57,615 bases of DNA from Bacteroidales bacterium. GTDB lineage: Bacteria; Bacteroidota; Bacteroidia; Bacteroidales; JAIPAH01. The position numbers and the translations under genes were made by a program. The stretch is taken from NCBI GenBank assembly GCA_021740175.1, contig JAIPAH010000004.1, forward strand, positions 1 to 57,615. The letters are read 5' to 3'. Below are positions 16,478-26,148 of the stretch, piece after piece. Below the pieces are notes generated by a model. It did no database searches and was not told the origin of the DNA. It worked only from the letters and a program-made list of their open reading frames with translations. Within the stretch, counting starts at the first letter, position 1. Each line of letters opens with the position of its first letter.

Positions 16478-17628
16478 TATTTTTCTTTTTGATTTAATGC
16501 ATTATAATAAAGTTTTAAAACATTGTACGCCATAGTCCTCCAAGTAAATTTGGATGCCCGCCGATAGCCTTTTTCTATTAATTTTTCTCTAAGCATAGGA
16601 TTTTTAAGAAGTTCCATTATTGCATCTTTGATTTGTTGCGGCTTATAAGGGTTTACAATTTTCGCTGCGTCCCCTGATATTTCAGGCATAGAAGAAGTAA
16701 TGGAAGTAATGACCGGCGTACCGCAGGCCATAGCCTCCAGCATGGGGAGCCCAAAACTTTCTCGAAGTGATGGATATAAAAATATAACAGCCATGGTATA
16801 GATTACTGGCAAATCAGTATTGACGATATATCCGGGTAATAAGATATGTTTCCGTATCTCTTTTTTCTTTATAGTACCAAGCAATCGATTCAAGGTTGAT
16901 TCATCATAATCAGGAATGACAAGCTTTAAAGGGTCTTCGGCGTTTTCTACATAATTAGCAAAAGCTTTTAAAACACCTTTAGTATTCTTTTTCGGATCTG
17001 TATTGCCCAGAAATAAGAGGTATCGGTCCGGAAGATTATATTTTTGTATCACAGTTCGTCGTGTTTCGTCATCCGTGACGGGCTTAAAATGACTGCTTAC
17101 ACCATTATATATTGCCACCAACCTATTATCGTGCTCATCAATATCAAAAAAGTCACGGATACGTGCCTTTTCATATTCAGAAACAGTAATGATGCTCTTA
17201 CTTCTTTTAACGACTTGAGGAGTAATCCATCGGCGGTAAAGATTCCCCAATTTTTGATACCTAGTACTTCCTTTTTTCATAAAGCGCAGATTTTCAAGAT
17301 AGACTATATCATGAAGGGTGAGAATGAGTGGTATTTTCGATACAATAGGACCTGTGATTGAAGTACAATGTATTAAATCACAATTTTCTTTTGCAGCTGC
17401 TTTGGGTAATTTTATCTGTTCCCAAAAAGGGTAGGCACCTTCAATTAAATGAATTTTAACATTCTCGCTCTCGGTTAGCACATGATCATTTTTGTCAGGT
17501 TTAACAAAAACTACGTACTCATTTTCACGGTCAATTTGTTGGATGTTTTTTATCAATTCCAAAGCAACAATATCCATTCCATGCTTTTTTGTTCGGAACA
17601 GCCGCTGAGCTTCTATACCTATTTTCAT
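16477..17628 (-). CDS. Family 4 glycosyltransferase
   Basis: This 383-residue retaining GT-B enzyme has the GT4 signature RESFGLPMLEAMACGTPVI (E-x7-E) about 100 residues from the C-terminus, with LLFLGNTDPKKNTKGVLKAF opening the second Rossmann domain. The N-terminal part (IGIEAQRLFRTKKHGMDIVA) resembles WbaZ/mannosyl- and rhamnosyl-transferases. Expected role: addition of one sugar to the undecaprenyl-linked repeat unit. A 93-base AT-rich gap separates it from the GT4 gene upstream, the widest gap among the transferase genes, so an internal promoter there is possible. I see no convincing -7 box. Confidence 0.92.
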   Translation of the reverse strand: MKIGIEAQRLFRTKKHGMDIVALELIKNIQQIDRENEYVVFVKPDKNDHVLTESENVKIHLIEGAYPFWEQIKLPKAAAKENCDLIHCTSITGPIVSKIPLILTLHDIVYLENLRFMKKGSTRYQKLGNLYRRWITPQVVKRSKSIITVSEYEKARIRDFFDIDEHDNRLVAIYNGVSSHFKPVTDDETRRTVIQKYNLPDRYLLFLGNTDPKKNTKGVLKAFANYVENAEDPLKLVIPDYDESTLNRLLGTIKKKEIRKHILLPGYIVNTDLPVIYTMAVIFLYPSLRESFGLPMLEAMACGTPVITSITSSMPEISGDAAKIVNPYKPQQIKDAIMELLKNPMLREKLIEKGYRRASKFTWRTMAYNVLKLYYNALNQKEK

Positions 17629-17721
17629 GATTTACAGTTCCCTAACAGTTTCTACTTTTAAAATATTGAAACACTTTCTTATTAATGAGAAATGTCTTCA
17701 TCAACAATAAATAATTTTCAT

Positions 17722-18840
17722 TTAAGAAGTTATGTATTTCGCATATATTTTTTCAACTTTTTTAGTGAATTGATGAATATCAAAGTTTTTTCTTACAAAT
17801 TCATACCCGTTATTAGCAGTTTTCTTTCTAAGGGCTTCATCATTTATAAGGCGTAGTAATGTTTCTGCTAGTTGTTGAGGCTGACTTTGAGGAACTAGAT
17901 AACCCGTTTCACCGTTATAAATAAGCTCTTTAGTTCCGCCAACATGACTCGCCACAACTGCTTTTTTCATCGCCATTGCTTCAAGAATACCAATGGGGAA
18001 ACCTTCCCATAAAGAAGGCAAACAATAAATATCAATCGCATCTAAGACAGAAGGAATATCTGTGCGAAAAGGCTGAAAGATTACTTTATCTGTCATATCT
18101 AATTTTTGAGTCAATTGTTCTACCTCACTTTTTAATTCGCCATCTCCTACCATTAAAAGTATAGTATTGGATGATTTTGATTTTACATACTCCATTGCTC
18201 TTACCATTGTAAAAGGATCTTTTTGAACAGTAATTCTTCCTATATAACCAATGACGATTTGTTCATGTGTAATACCTAATTCTTCCCGTACTTTTTGGGG
18301 ATAATTATTGGCATTGAATTTTTCAAGATTTACCGCATTATATATCACTTGTGATCCAGAGAGGCCAAAACGACGAATACCCTCTTGTTGATTACTTTTT
18401 GATACATTAATAGTTAAATTAGCCTGACGTGTAAGAAAATTTTCTATTTGCTCAATTGTTTTACGTTTTGGAAAAAACTGATCAGAATGAAAAGCCCATC
18501 CATGGACAGTATAAAGTAGAGGAAGATTCAATTTTTGAGCAGATTTGAATACATTTGACATAGCTCGTGTACCATGAGCGTGAACAAGTTTTATGTCTTC
18601 TTCCTCCATATATTCCCTAACCGATTTCCAAATTCTAACGTCAAAAGGTTTTTCTGTATAAATAATCTTACATTTTATTCCAGCTTTATTTAATGCTTCA
18701 ATCATTGGTCCATCGGTAAAAGACAACACAACTGGCTCATAAATAGATTTATCCAAATTTTTGACTAATTCCAGAACATGGCTTTCCCCACCTCCAATTT
18801 TCCCTTGTCGTATAGCTTCCAGAACTTTAATTTTATTCAT
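17722..18840 (-). CDS. Family 4 glycosyltransferase
   Basis: This 372-residue GT-B enzyme contains KIGGGESHVLELVKNL at the N-terminal acceptor side and VIGYIGRITVQKDPFTMVRA, IYCLPSLWEGFPIGILEAMA (E-x7-E) and ASHVGGTKELI in the donor domain. It is similar in type to capsular polysaccharide GT4 enzymes, but not a close copy of the neighbour at 16477. Gene sequence is strongly AT-rich. It is one of nine sugar transferases in the cluster, consistent with a long or branched repeat unit. Confidence 0.92.
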   Translation of the reverse strand: MNKIKVLEAIRQGKIGGGESHVLELVKNLDKSIYEPVVLSFTDGPMIEALNKAGIKCKIIYTEKPFDVRIWKSVREYMEEEDIKLVHAHGTRAMSNVFKSAQKLNLPLLYTVHGWAFHSDQFFPKRKTIEQIENFLTRQANLTINVSKSNQQEGIRRFGLSGSQVIYNAVNLEKFNANNYPQKVREELGITHEQIVIGYIGRITVQKDPFTMVRAMEYVKSKSSNTILLMVGDGELKSEVEQLTQKLDMTDKVIFQPFRTDIPSVLDAIDIYCLPSLWEGFPIGILEAMAMKKAVVASHVGGTKELIYNGETGYLVPQSQPQQLAETLLRLINDEALRKKTANNGYEFVRKNFDIHQFTKKVEKIYAKYITS

Positions 18841-18866
18841 AAATATTTTTTTTGTGTTGATTTTAA

Positions 18867-20048
18867 TTAAATTCCTCCCGTATGTTTTGTATGTATAAAA
18901 TTGCTTTTAGCCTTTTTATGATTAAACAAAGATATTAACATTAATAAAAAACCCTTTGGGAAGAGTAACAGGGCATATAAAGTTTTCGTGGTATAATATC
19001 TTTTGGGGACACTGAATATAAAACCCATAATACAAAGTACCAATAAGGGCAACCACCACTTATAAAGAAAAAACCCAAATAATATTGAAACAATATTTAT
19101 AATAATCAATAAACCCAAAAGCAAGACTCTTGGCACCTGAATAAACTGGAAAGCCTTGTTGAAATAATCAAGATTTCCTTTTGAAATAAAATCCCAAAAA
19201 GAGATTAAGAAATCCTTTTTAAAATAATAGAGTTGTGCCGAAAGCCACCTCTTCCTTTGATTAGAAAATGCTATCGAATTCTGGACCTTTTCATCCAGTA
19301 CGTATGCATCTTCAAGGTATTCAATCTTATCCCGATTCTTAATAATTTTAAGCTCCAGTTGTTTATCAAAGCCCCCAATAGTATTTACATCAGCCATTAG
19401 GTGTTTAAAATATTTAAAGCGAAAGATCATGGCCGAGCCAATCAAAGCAGAAGGAAACCCAAGGTTTCTATGGCCTTTTCGGAACACGTTGTTATTAATT
19501 TCCTCACTGATAGCATCTAACACCGCAAAAGGTGTGTTCTCATTTTTGGCTATTCTGTGAGCTTGAATCACATTCCGATTTTCTGTGAAGTATTTGTTAA
19601 CCTTTTTTAAGAATGTTCGCTCCATCATATTGTCAGCGTCCAATACCAGGGCTAAATCATATTGGTCTTCATCAAGATATTTGAATCCTTCATTCAGAGC
19701 TTTAGATTTTGTGCTGATTTCGAAATTTACTTCTATTACCTTAATATCCAAATTCTTTAATTTTTCTACTGTTGAATCCAGAAGGGAGTCGGAAATGACG
19801 ATCACATCAAATTTCTCAGCTGGATATTCTTGCTCAAGAGCATCAGACGCTACTTCAAGGATAACCTGGTCTTCACTATAAGCTGGGATTAATATGGCAA
19901 ATGAATGTTCTTTCTCATTCAACGGGCCTGAAATCTTATGCCTAAAAAGAGAAGCCGTAGAAAATATCAGAAAATACAAGGTAGTTAACCCCAAATAAAT
20001 AAAAACTACAATTTGAATTATGTTTAATATGGTATATAAAATTTCCAT
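18867..20048 (-). CDS. Membrane family 2 glycosyltransferase (processive type, paralogue A)
   Basis: This 393-residue enzyme has one N-terminal membrane helix and two to three C-terminal helices. The GT-A core shows FAILIPAYSEDQVI, VIVISDSLLDSTVEKL, LVLDADNMM (DxD) and NQRKRWLSAQLYY (the QxxRW motif of processive beta-transferases). It shares order and motifs with the gene at 20048-21259, for example AHRIAKNENTPFAVLDAISEEINN against GHRIAKNTNTPFALLDAISEE. The two genes abut, sharing one base. Expected activity: beta-linkage formation with coupled membrane passage or lipid-linked extension; substrate unknown. Confidence 0.9.
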   Translation of the reverse strand: MEILYTILNIIQIVVFIYLGLTTLYFLIFSTASLFRHKISGPLNEKEHSFAILIPAYSEDQVILEVASDALEQEYPAEKFDVIVISDSLLDSTVEKLKNLDIKVIEVNFEISTKSKALNEGFKYLDEDQYDLALVLDADNMMERTFLKKVNKYFTENRNVIQAHRIAKNENTPFAVLDAISEEINNNVFRKGHRNLGFPSALIGSAMIFRFKYFKHLMADVNTIGGFDKQLELKIIKNRDKIEYLEDAYVLDEKVQNSIAFSNQRKRWLSAQLYYFKKDFLISFWDFISKGNLDYFNKAFQFIQVPRVLLLGLLIIINIVSILFGFFLYKWWLPLLVLCIMGFIFSVPKRYYTTKTLYALLLFPKGFLLMLISLFNHKKAKSNFIHTKHTGGI

Positions 20049-21259
20049 CAGTTATTATTCTTTTTTTGTTTTTTTGAATTCACGGTATGTGCTGTAGCAC
20101 CAAAACCTTTCCTGGCTACCTGTAGCTGGCTCAAAGACTTAAGCATCAGCAAAAAACCATAGGGCAAATGCAGAATCGCTTTAAGCGTGCGGAAAGTATA
20201 GTATTCTCTCGGTATCGCAAGAATAAAAGCACTCCCAGCCAACATAAAAATAATCAACCATACCAGGGTAAGTGAAAAATCATTATAAAAAAACGAACCA
20301 GCAGTTAACAGAGTGGTAAGACCGATAAGTATAATTCGCGGGGGTAAAAGTTGTTGAAACATTTTATCAAAATAATCTACATCACCCTTCGTTATAAGCC
20401 GTTTAAGTCCCGTCCGGAAAAACCGACGGGCATATAATATTTGATTAAAAAGCCAACGTGTTCGCTGTCTTACAAAAGTTTTACTCAATGAAACCTTTTC
20501 ATCATAAATAAGGGTATCGTGCAAATACTCAATTTCATGGTCGTTTTCCAAAAGTTTAAATTCAAGCTCTTTGTCCTCACCATAGGAATCTATAGTGGCC
20601 ATAGTTTGTTTATATAACTGATACCTGAAGGCCATTCCCGAACCAATAAGCGCAGAAGAGAGACCTAACACACGGTGTCCTTTTCTAAAAATATAATTAT
20701 TAATTTCTTCACTAATAGCATCCAACAAAGCAAAAGGGGTATTTGTATTTTTTGCAATACGGTGACCCTGAATAGAAGTATAGCCAGCATTTAAGGCATT
20801 GTTCATTTTAGTCAGTACATTATTTGCCATCACATTATCTGCATCCAGTATCATTACTGCATCATACTTATCATCCGGCAAACCGGCCAGCGTTTTATTA
20901 ATGGCTTTGGATTTGGAGCTTTTCTCAAAAAAGACTTCATTCACAGTGAGCGGAAGTTTGTAAAGTTTATCCAATGTTTCTTTATTAAATGAGTCGGCAA
21001 TTATCACTATATCATAGTCTTCAGAAGGATAATCCTGATTAAGTGCCTCTTTGGCTACATTCACAATAACATCATCCTCTTTGTAGCCAGGAATCAAAAC
21101 TACAAATTTGTTTTTATTTTCATTTTGAGGAGAAGTAATTTTATTGGGAAAAGCCGAAGCAAAAGCATAAATAAAATAGTAAACAACGGCAAGGAAGAGG
21201 TAAATTATCAGGATTACCTGTAAAAATTGTAATACGTCAATAAAAATGTTCATACTCAT
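20048..21259 (-). CDS. Membrane family 2 glycosyltransferase (processive type, paralogue B)
   Basis: This 403-residue tandem paralogue of the gene just downstream has FVVLIPGYKEDDVIV, IVIIADSFNKETLDKL, VMILDADNVMANN (DxD) and RQRTRWLFNQILYARRF (QxxRW), with flanking membrane helices (about 10-32 and 310-385). The two copies are diverged well beyond recent duplication but keep the same gene length and orientation. It probably acts with paralogue A on successive linkages. Confidence 0.9.
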   Translation of the reverse strand: MSMNIFIDVLQFLQVILIIYLFLAVVYYFIYAFASAFPNKITSPQNENKNKFVVLIPGYKEDDVIVNVAKEALNQDYPSEDYDIVIIADSFNKETLDKLYKLPLTVNEVFFEKSSKSKAINKTLAGLPDDKYDAVMILDADNVMANNVLTKMNNALNAGYTSIQGHRIAKNTNTPFALLDAISEEINNYIFRKGHRVLGLSSALIGSGMAFRYQLYKQTMATIDSYGEDKELEFKLLENDHEIEYLHDTLIYDEKVSLSKTFVRQRTRWLFNQILYARRFFRTGLKRLITKGDVDYFDKMFQQLLPPRIILIGLTTLLTAGSFFYNDFSLTLVWLIIFMLAGSAFILAIPREYYTFRTLKAILHLPYGFLLMLKSLSQLQVARKGFGATAHTVNSKKQKKNNN

Positions 21260-21273
21260 TAGAATTTCAAATT

Positions 21274-22197
21274 TTATAGCATGGGATTTTCATGCACTGT
21301 TTTATCAAACATATGGTTGATATGCCAGCCAATAGCCCTGTAAAATGCCAGGAAAAGTTTTACTTTTCCTCTCAGCAAAAAGGCAAAAGCATTTTTCGGT
21401 ATGGCAACAAAAAGTTGGTATAACAAAGCGATATAAAAAGCTTTTCCAAAAATATTTCTCCTCATATAAACAATTCTGTTTCTATAAAGATAGTAAATTT
21501 TTAGGGAACTTGTTTTGCCAGTGGATATAGATTCTTTGTGATATATTAAAGAATTATGAACGTAGTGAATGGAATAACCGGCACGTCTGATGCGCTCGCA
21601 AAAATCAGCCTCTTCATAGTAAAGAAAGAAAATATAAGACATCATTCCAATTTTCTTTATCACCTCCATGGGCACCATCATAGCTGCTCCATGTGCAGAA
21701 AATGTTTTACGGTCTGCATCATGCGTTCCTAAGTCTTCTTGTTGATAACCAAGAGCAAAATTCCGGATCGTATATTTAGTCATTTTGGTATATCCAGCAT
21801 ACTGGATAGTATGAGGGGTATGGAAATATCGGATTTTTGGACTGACAGCACCGGCGTCGGGTATATTTTGAAATTTCTTAATTAAAGGCTCCAGAAAATT
21901 GGGTCTCACCACTGTATCATTATTCAGAAATAAGACATATTCTCCGTTTGATGCCATAATTCCCATATTATTGCCTGCAGCAAAGCCGTAATTAATTGGA
22001 TTTTTGATAAGCACAACATTAGGATAACGTTCTTTGATGATTTCCGGGTTATCGTGAACAGAAGCGTTATCAACTACAATAATTTCTATGTTGGGATACG
22101 TAATTTTTTCAAGAGAGTCAATGAGTTGACAAGTCACCTCACTCTGGTTGTAATTTACCGTAACTATGGATACAAGAGGATGCTTCTTTTTCATCAC
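21274..22197 (-). CDS. Family 2 glycosyltransferase, rhamnosyltransferase-like (paralogue A)
   Basis: This 307-residue GT-A enzyme of the WcaA/rhamnosyltransferase type has VSIVTVNYNQSEVTCQLIDS, IIVVDNASVHDN, NYGFAAGNNMGIMASNGEYV and LFLNNDTVV (DxD-equivalent NND), then FFLYYEEADFCERIRRAGY. A short hydrophobic C-terminal segment may sit on the membrane. It is a tandem paralogue of 22194-23117, sharing nearly all motifs, and the two genes overlap by 4 bases. Expected to add a deoxyhexose or similar sugar; the exact donor is unknown. Confidence 0.9.
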   Translation of the reverse strand: MMKKKHPLVSIVTVNYNQSEVTCQLIDSLEKITYPNIEIIVVDNASVHDNPEIIKERYPNVVLIKNPINYGFAAGNNMGIMASNGEYVLFLNNDTVVRPNFLEPLIKKFQNIPDAGAVSPKIRYFHTPHTIQYAGYTKMTKYTIRNFALGYQQEDLGTHDADRKTFSAHGAAMMVPMEVIKKIGMMSYIFFLYYEEADFCERIRRAGYSIHYVHNSLIYHKESISTGKTSSLKIYYLYRNRIVYMRRNIFGKAFYIALLYQLFVAIPKNAFAFLLRGKVKLFLAFYRAIGWHINHMFDKTVHENPML

Positions 22198-23117
22198 AGC
22201 TCAGGGTTTGCATGCACTTTCTTATTAAATATATTTTTAATATGCCAAAAGATAGCCTTATGATAGGCCTCTAATAATTCAGGTTTCCTTCGAATCAAGT
22301 AATAGAGATAGTTTTTTGGAATGGAAATAAACAACAAATAGAAAAAGGCAGCTAAATAACTTAATCCCTTGTTGTTACGTCGCATATATAAAATCCGGCT
22401 TCTATTGAGATAATAAACTTGCATCGGCGAATCGAATCCTGTGGCTATTGATTCCTTGTGCCATACTAATGAATTATGCACATAAAATATTTTCCGTCCG
22501 GTTTTTCTTATTCGGTAACCCCAATCCATTTCCTCATAATATAAAAAGAAAATATCTGACATAAGTCCCACATCTTCTATGACTTTTCGGGGAAGAAGCA
22601 TAGCAGCACCAATAGGATAATAAGTCATCCTATCTTTATCATACTGGCCATTGTCAATTTGGTTAAATCCTACGGCCTTGTTTCGCACAGTAAACTTGTC
22701 TATGTGAGTATATCCGGCATATTGCAGCATTTCAGGAGTATGATGATATCTTACCTTTGGACTTACTGCTCCAGCATCCGGGTTTTGACGGCATTTATCT
22801 ACAAGGGGCTCAAGAAAATCGGGTTCGACAACCGTATCATTGTTGAGTAAAAGGATATATTCACCTATGGTTTTTCTGATTCCCAAATTATTTCCCCCGG
22901 CAAAACCCAAGTTTTTATTAGATTGAATAAAATGAAGATAAGGATACTTTTCCTTTAGCCATGAAGCGTCTTCATTAGGTGATGCATTATCAACAAGAAT
23001 GATTTCGATATGCGGGTAAGTAATCTTTTTCAAAGATTCAAGACATTCTGCAGTCACCTCTGAATGATTATAATTGATCGTAACTATTGATACCAAAGGA
23101 TATTGTTCTTCATCCAT
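22194..23117 (-). CDS. Family 2 glycosyltransferase, rhamnosyltransferase-like (paralogue B)
   Basis: This 307-residue protein has the same length as its neighbour and is the third case of adjacent paralogous transferases in the locus. Motifs: VSIVTINYNHSEVTAECLES, IILVDNASPNEDASWL, NLGFAGGNNLGIRKTIGEYI, LLLNNDTVV and FFLYYEEMDWGYRIRKTGR. The C-terminal half is shared almost block by block with paralogue A (MQVYYLNRSRILYMRRN against LKIYYLYRNRIVYMRRN). It is translated first and coupled to paralogue A by the 4-base overlap. Confidence 0.9.
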   Translation of the reverse strand: MDEEQYPLVSIVTINYNHSEVTAECLESLKKITYPHIEIILVDNASPNEDASWLKEKYPYLHFIQSNKNLGFAGGNNLGIRKTIGEYILLLNNDTVVEPDFLEPLVDKCRQNPDAGAVSPKVRYHHTPEMLQYAGYTHIDKFTVRNKAVGFNQIDNGQYDKDRMTYYPIGAAMLLPRKVIEDVGLMSDIFFLYYEEMDWGYRIRKTGRKIFYVHNSLVWHKESIATGFDSPMQVYYLNRSRILYMRRNNKGLSYLAAFFYLLFISIPKNYLYYLIRRKPELLEAYHKAIFWHIKNIFNKKVHANPEL

Positions 23118-23170
23118 AAACTTAAAGCATATTAGTTATTCGCCGATTTTAACCAGGAGCTATTTTTCTT

Positions 23171-24670
23171 CTAAATCCACTTTTCTTTCTTTCGAAAAAT
23201 CTCTTTATTTTTATTTTTGATAGCTAACATTTCATCATCTAACCAAGGCGACATAAAAATAAAAGCCATTGACATGTATATGAGTATTCCTGTTGGGTGT
23301 TGATTGAACACACCATTCCCGTATGAAGCCCCCATAATTCCACCAATGGAGGCAATAAGGGCTCCTGTAATGTATTTTATTTCTTCGGTTTCCAGTCGTG
23401 CAAGGACATAAAAACTCCCTTTCAGTATGATGTAAAATGAGATGAAAAGATATAAAAATAGACCTATAATACCCTGATCGGCCCAAATATGTACATAGAA
23501 ACTATCCGTTGCTATAGTAGATAGAAATCCGTGGGGTGCAAATCTTTTTCCGGGGTTTCCGGCCATTCCAATGCCCCCACCAAAAGGCTTGTCGGCTAAA
23601 TATTTTTGTAAGAGCTCACGTGTTTCCAGGCGCACTTGCAATGATGCAACGTCTTGTGGACGGAAAGCAGTTCGCATTCTTCTGATTTGTGCCACTCCTT
23701 GTCCAATATAGGTAAAGCGAAAGAAGGAGTAAACACCAGTTAGTAGAATGGCCCCAATAATCAATGCCCGTATATTCTTCGTATAGATCAGATACAAAAT
23801 CAAGCCGACACCTGGAACAATAATAGCCCCCCGTGTACCTGAAATCATCATGCCGTAAAAACCCAGGAATCCCATTAAACCAAACAATACCTTATTCCAG
23901 AAACCAGGTAAATGCAAGGCCAAAATAGTACCCACTACCATGGCGGCTCCTTGCTGAGCTCCATATTGCCCGGCATCACTCAAGAAAGAAAAGATTCTTA
24001 ATTTACCGTAAAGAACATGTGTTGTTGCTCCTTCCGCAGCAAGCCAACGTTGTTCGGCAAAATCCGGACCAATGTATAATTGCATCATCCCTTTCAATGT
24101 GACTAAAATAGAGAAGAAAGCCCACAAATAAAGAAAAATATACAAATACTTAACCCTGTTAAACAGAATTAAAGTTAAAGGAACCGTCATCAACATGTAA
24201 ACCGAAAAACCTCTTACCAGATAAAACCATGCCATTCTGTTAAGAGTGAGCGGATTAAAAAATTCAGCTACTTCATATAAAAACCATATTAAGTTTAGTA
24301 GCATCAAGTCATTGAGTATAGGCCTTAAATCCGTTTTTTTATAAAAAAACTTAAAGAAAATTGCGATAAAAGTTAAAGCTAAAAGCCCATCTATACTTAA
24401 ACCAAGGGGTGGGTTGCCGGGTATATACCTTGTCAATCCAATAGCTATAAATGCGGCCACAACTAAAGAATAGAGCCCAATACGGGGGTTTACAAAGAGC
24501 CTGTTTAAGTATATCAACATAAAAGGAATAACTATAAAAAGACCGGCAATCATCAATCCGCCATTAGCAATAAATACACCTATCCCAGCAGCCACCAAAA
24601 GAAAAAGTGAGATCGCTATCGGATCTCTCAGATAGTCAGCTCCTGTTTTTTTCCTAGCTATTGATCCCAT
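23171..24670 (-). CDS. O-antigen polymerase/ligase-like membrane protein (Wzy candidate)
   Basis: This 499-residue integral inner-membrane protein has about twelve hydrophobic helices and a long periplasmic loop near the middle-right (about 320-390, with RMRTAFRPQDVASLQVRLETRE). This is the Wzy_C/O-antigen ligase layout, with an FGGGIGMAG motif in the loop and an AHGFLSTI-like region after it. Beside a Wzx flippase and co-polymerase it is best read as the polymerase that links flipped repeat units in the periplasm. It overlaps the Wzx gene by 13 bases. A ligase role cannot be excluded from sequence alone. Confidence 0.85.
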   Translation of the reverse strand: MGSIARKKTGADYLRDPIAISLFLLVAAGIGVFIANGGLMIAGLFIVIPFMLIYLNRLFVNPRIGLYSLVVAAFIAIGLTRYIPGNPPLGLSIDGLLALTFIAIFFKFFYKKTDLRPILNDLMLLNLIWFLYEVAEFFNPLTLNRMAWFYLVRGFSVYMLMTVPLTLILFNRVKYLYIFLYLWAFFSILVTLKGMMQLYIGPDFAEQRWLAAEGATTHVLYGKLRIFSFLSDAGQYGAQQGAAMVVGTILALHLPGFWNKVLFGLMGFLGFYGMMISGTRGAIIVPGVGLILYLIYTKNIRALIIGAILLTGVYSFFRFTYIGQGVAQIRRMRTAFRPQDVASLQVRLETRELLQKYLADKPFGGGIGMAGNPGKRFAPHGFLSTIATDSFYVHIWADQGIIGLFLYLFISFYIILKGSFYVLARLETEEIKYITGALIASIGGIMGASYGNGVFNQHPTGILIYMSMAFIFMSPWLDDEMLAIKNKNKEIFRKKEKWI

Positions 24671-26139
24671 TCCTTATGTTCTTTACCATTTTTCTGTTCA
24701 CTTATATTTTTTCCTTTAAAGAATCTTATCAAGTATGTTTTATAAAATTTTACCCCTTCCACCCAAATTTGGCTATAATGGATGTTAATTTCTTCCCGAA
24801 GATAATAATACCCTACGATTATTCCTATTATTGTCATAAAAATTGTCACCATTGCCACGCCCTGTAAGGTAAAATAAAAACTCATCTGGGCACTTGCCGG
24901 GAAAAGTGATTCAAAATTCAGTGATCCTTCAAAAAAGTTCACCACCAAAGAAATTCCCAGAATGTATTTCATCATCACAAAAATGACAAAAACATCCCCT
25001 ACAATATTAGCTACAGTCATAAAAACCACCTTGAAAAAGTTTTTCTTCGGCCGATTCAGGCTATCCAGTGCCACCCCTGTAAAACGGCCTACTGGTAACA
25101 AAAGCCCGTATATGGTAAAAATTCTGAAAATATCTGCTGTATTTTCATATTTCATCCCTCCAAGAATAATGACAAATTCCCGGGCAAAGATAAAACCGAT
25201 GATAAGTATGGGCACTATAAATAAGGTGACAGCCCCTGTATATGTGTAATAGGTTTTTTTAAATTTTTCCTTGGCACCCTCCAGACTGGCTTTTGATAAG
25301 GAAGGGTAAGCAGTGGCTATAAAACTGCGCAATGGAATTTCAATAATTTCGGTAAGTTTGAGAGGTACACTATAAAGAGCTACCCCAGTCGTCCCCATAA
25401 AGCTGCTTAAGCCCAAGATAAAAGTGTCGGAACTTTTCAGCAGGTTACTTCCGATAAGTGTCCCCGTGGTGTATTTGCCAAAGTTGAGGATGGTTTTATT
25501 AGTTTCCCGGTTGGCATGAAAGATATATTTTACCCCATCCCAGCCTTTAAACATCGTAAGTAAGCTGGTTATTAGTTGCATAGCGAGATAAAACAACACA
25601 ATAGTCTGGAGTCCGAATTGGAAAAAGAAAAGGTTAAAAAACAAAAAGATTACGAATGTCCCGGTTTGTGTAATCCGAATCACTAATATCTTAAAAAACT
25701 GTTGTTTAGCTTGCAGTATCGATATCGCATTATTGAAGGGCAAATTAAGGAAAGCCAGCAGCGGATACCATACAAAAAAAAGCTGATAACCGGAATTATT
25801 GATGGTTTCAGGAAAACTTATCCTTATTGTAAATACAATAATAGCGAGAGCGGCGCTTACCATTAAACCAATGAACCAGTTTGAACCTGTCAGCCTGGCC
25901 TTTTCCTCTCCCTGAGCCCCTGATAAAAACCGGATAATGGCTGTACGGGTAATTCCGAAGCGCAGCATTTCAAGAAAATTAGCAGCCGTAATAAAGAGCA
26001 CCCATTTACCAAAAGGATCTTTAGGAAGGGTACGCGTGAGCAGAACGAAACTTAAGAAGCCAAAAGCGGCGACCGATAGGTTGGCGCTTAATGATAAAAA
26101 ATTTTTTTCCCTGGTTATTTTAGATATGTAATTTAACAC
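24658..26139 (-). CDS. Polysaccharide flippase (Wzx-like, MOP superfamily)
   Basis: This 493-residue membrane protein has about 12-14 hydrophobic helices and the N-terminal pattern of polysaccharide biosynthesis proteins: FGFLSFVLLTRTLPKDPFGKW, then GITRTAIIRFLSG. The middle carries ALYSVPLKLTEIIEIPLRSF and the typical Pro-rich ATAYPSLSKAS. It should move the undecaprenyl-linked repeat unit across the inner membrane. It lies 9 bases downstream of the co-polymerase gene and overlaps the Wzy gene by 13 bases, giving a compact Wzz-Wzx-Wzy block. Confidence 0.92.
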   Translation of the reverse strand: MLNYISKITREKNFLSLSANLSVAAFGFLSFVLLTRTLPKDPFGKWVLFITAANFLEMLRFGITRTAIIRFLSGAQGEEKARLTGSNWFIGLMVSAALAIIVFTIRISFPETINNSGYQLFFVWYPLLAFLNLPFNNAISILQAKQQFFKILVIRITQTGTFVIFLFFNLFFFQFGLQTIVLFYLAMQLITSLLTMFKGWDGVKYIFHANRETNKTILNFGKYTTGTLIGSNLLKSSDTFILGLSSFMGTTGVALYSVPLKLTEIIEIPLRSFIATAYPSLSKASLEGAKEKFKKTYYTYTGAVTLFIVPILIIGFIFAREFVIILGGMKYENTADIFRIFTIYGLLLPVGRFTGVALDSLNRPKKNFFKVVFMTVANIVGDVFVIFVMMKYILGISLVVNFFEGSLNFESLFPASAQMSFYFTLQGVAMVTIFMTIIGIIVGYYYLREEINIHYSQIWVEGVKFYKTYLIRFFKGKNISEQKNGKEHKEWDQ

Positions 26140-26148
26140 GATTGCTAT

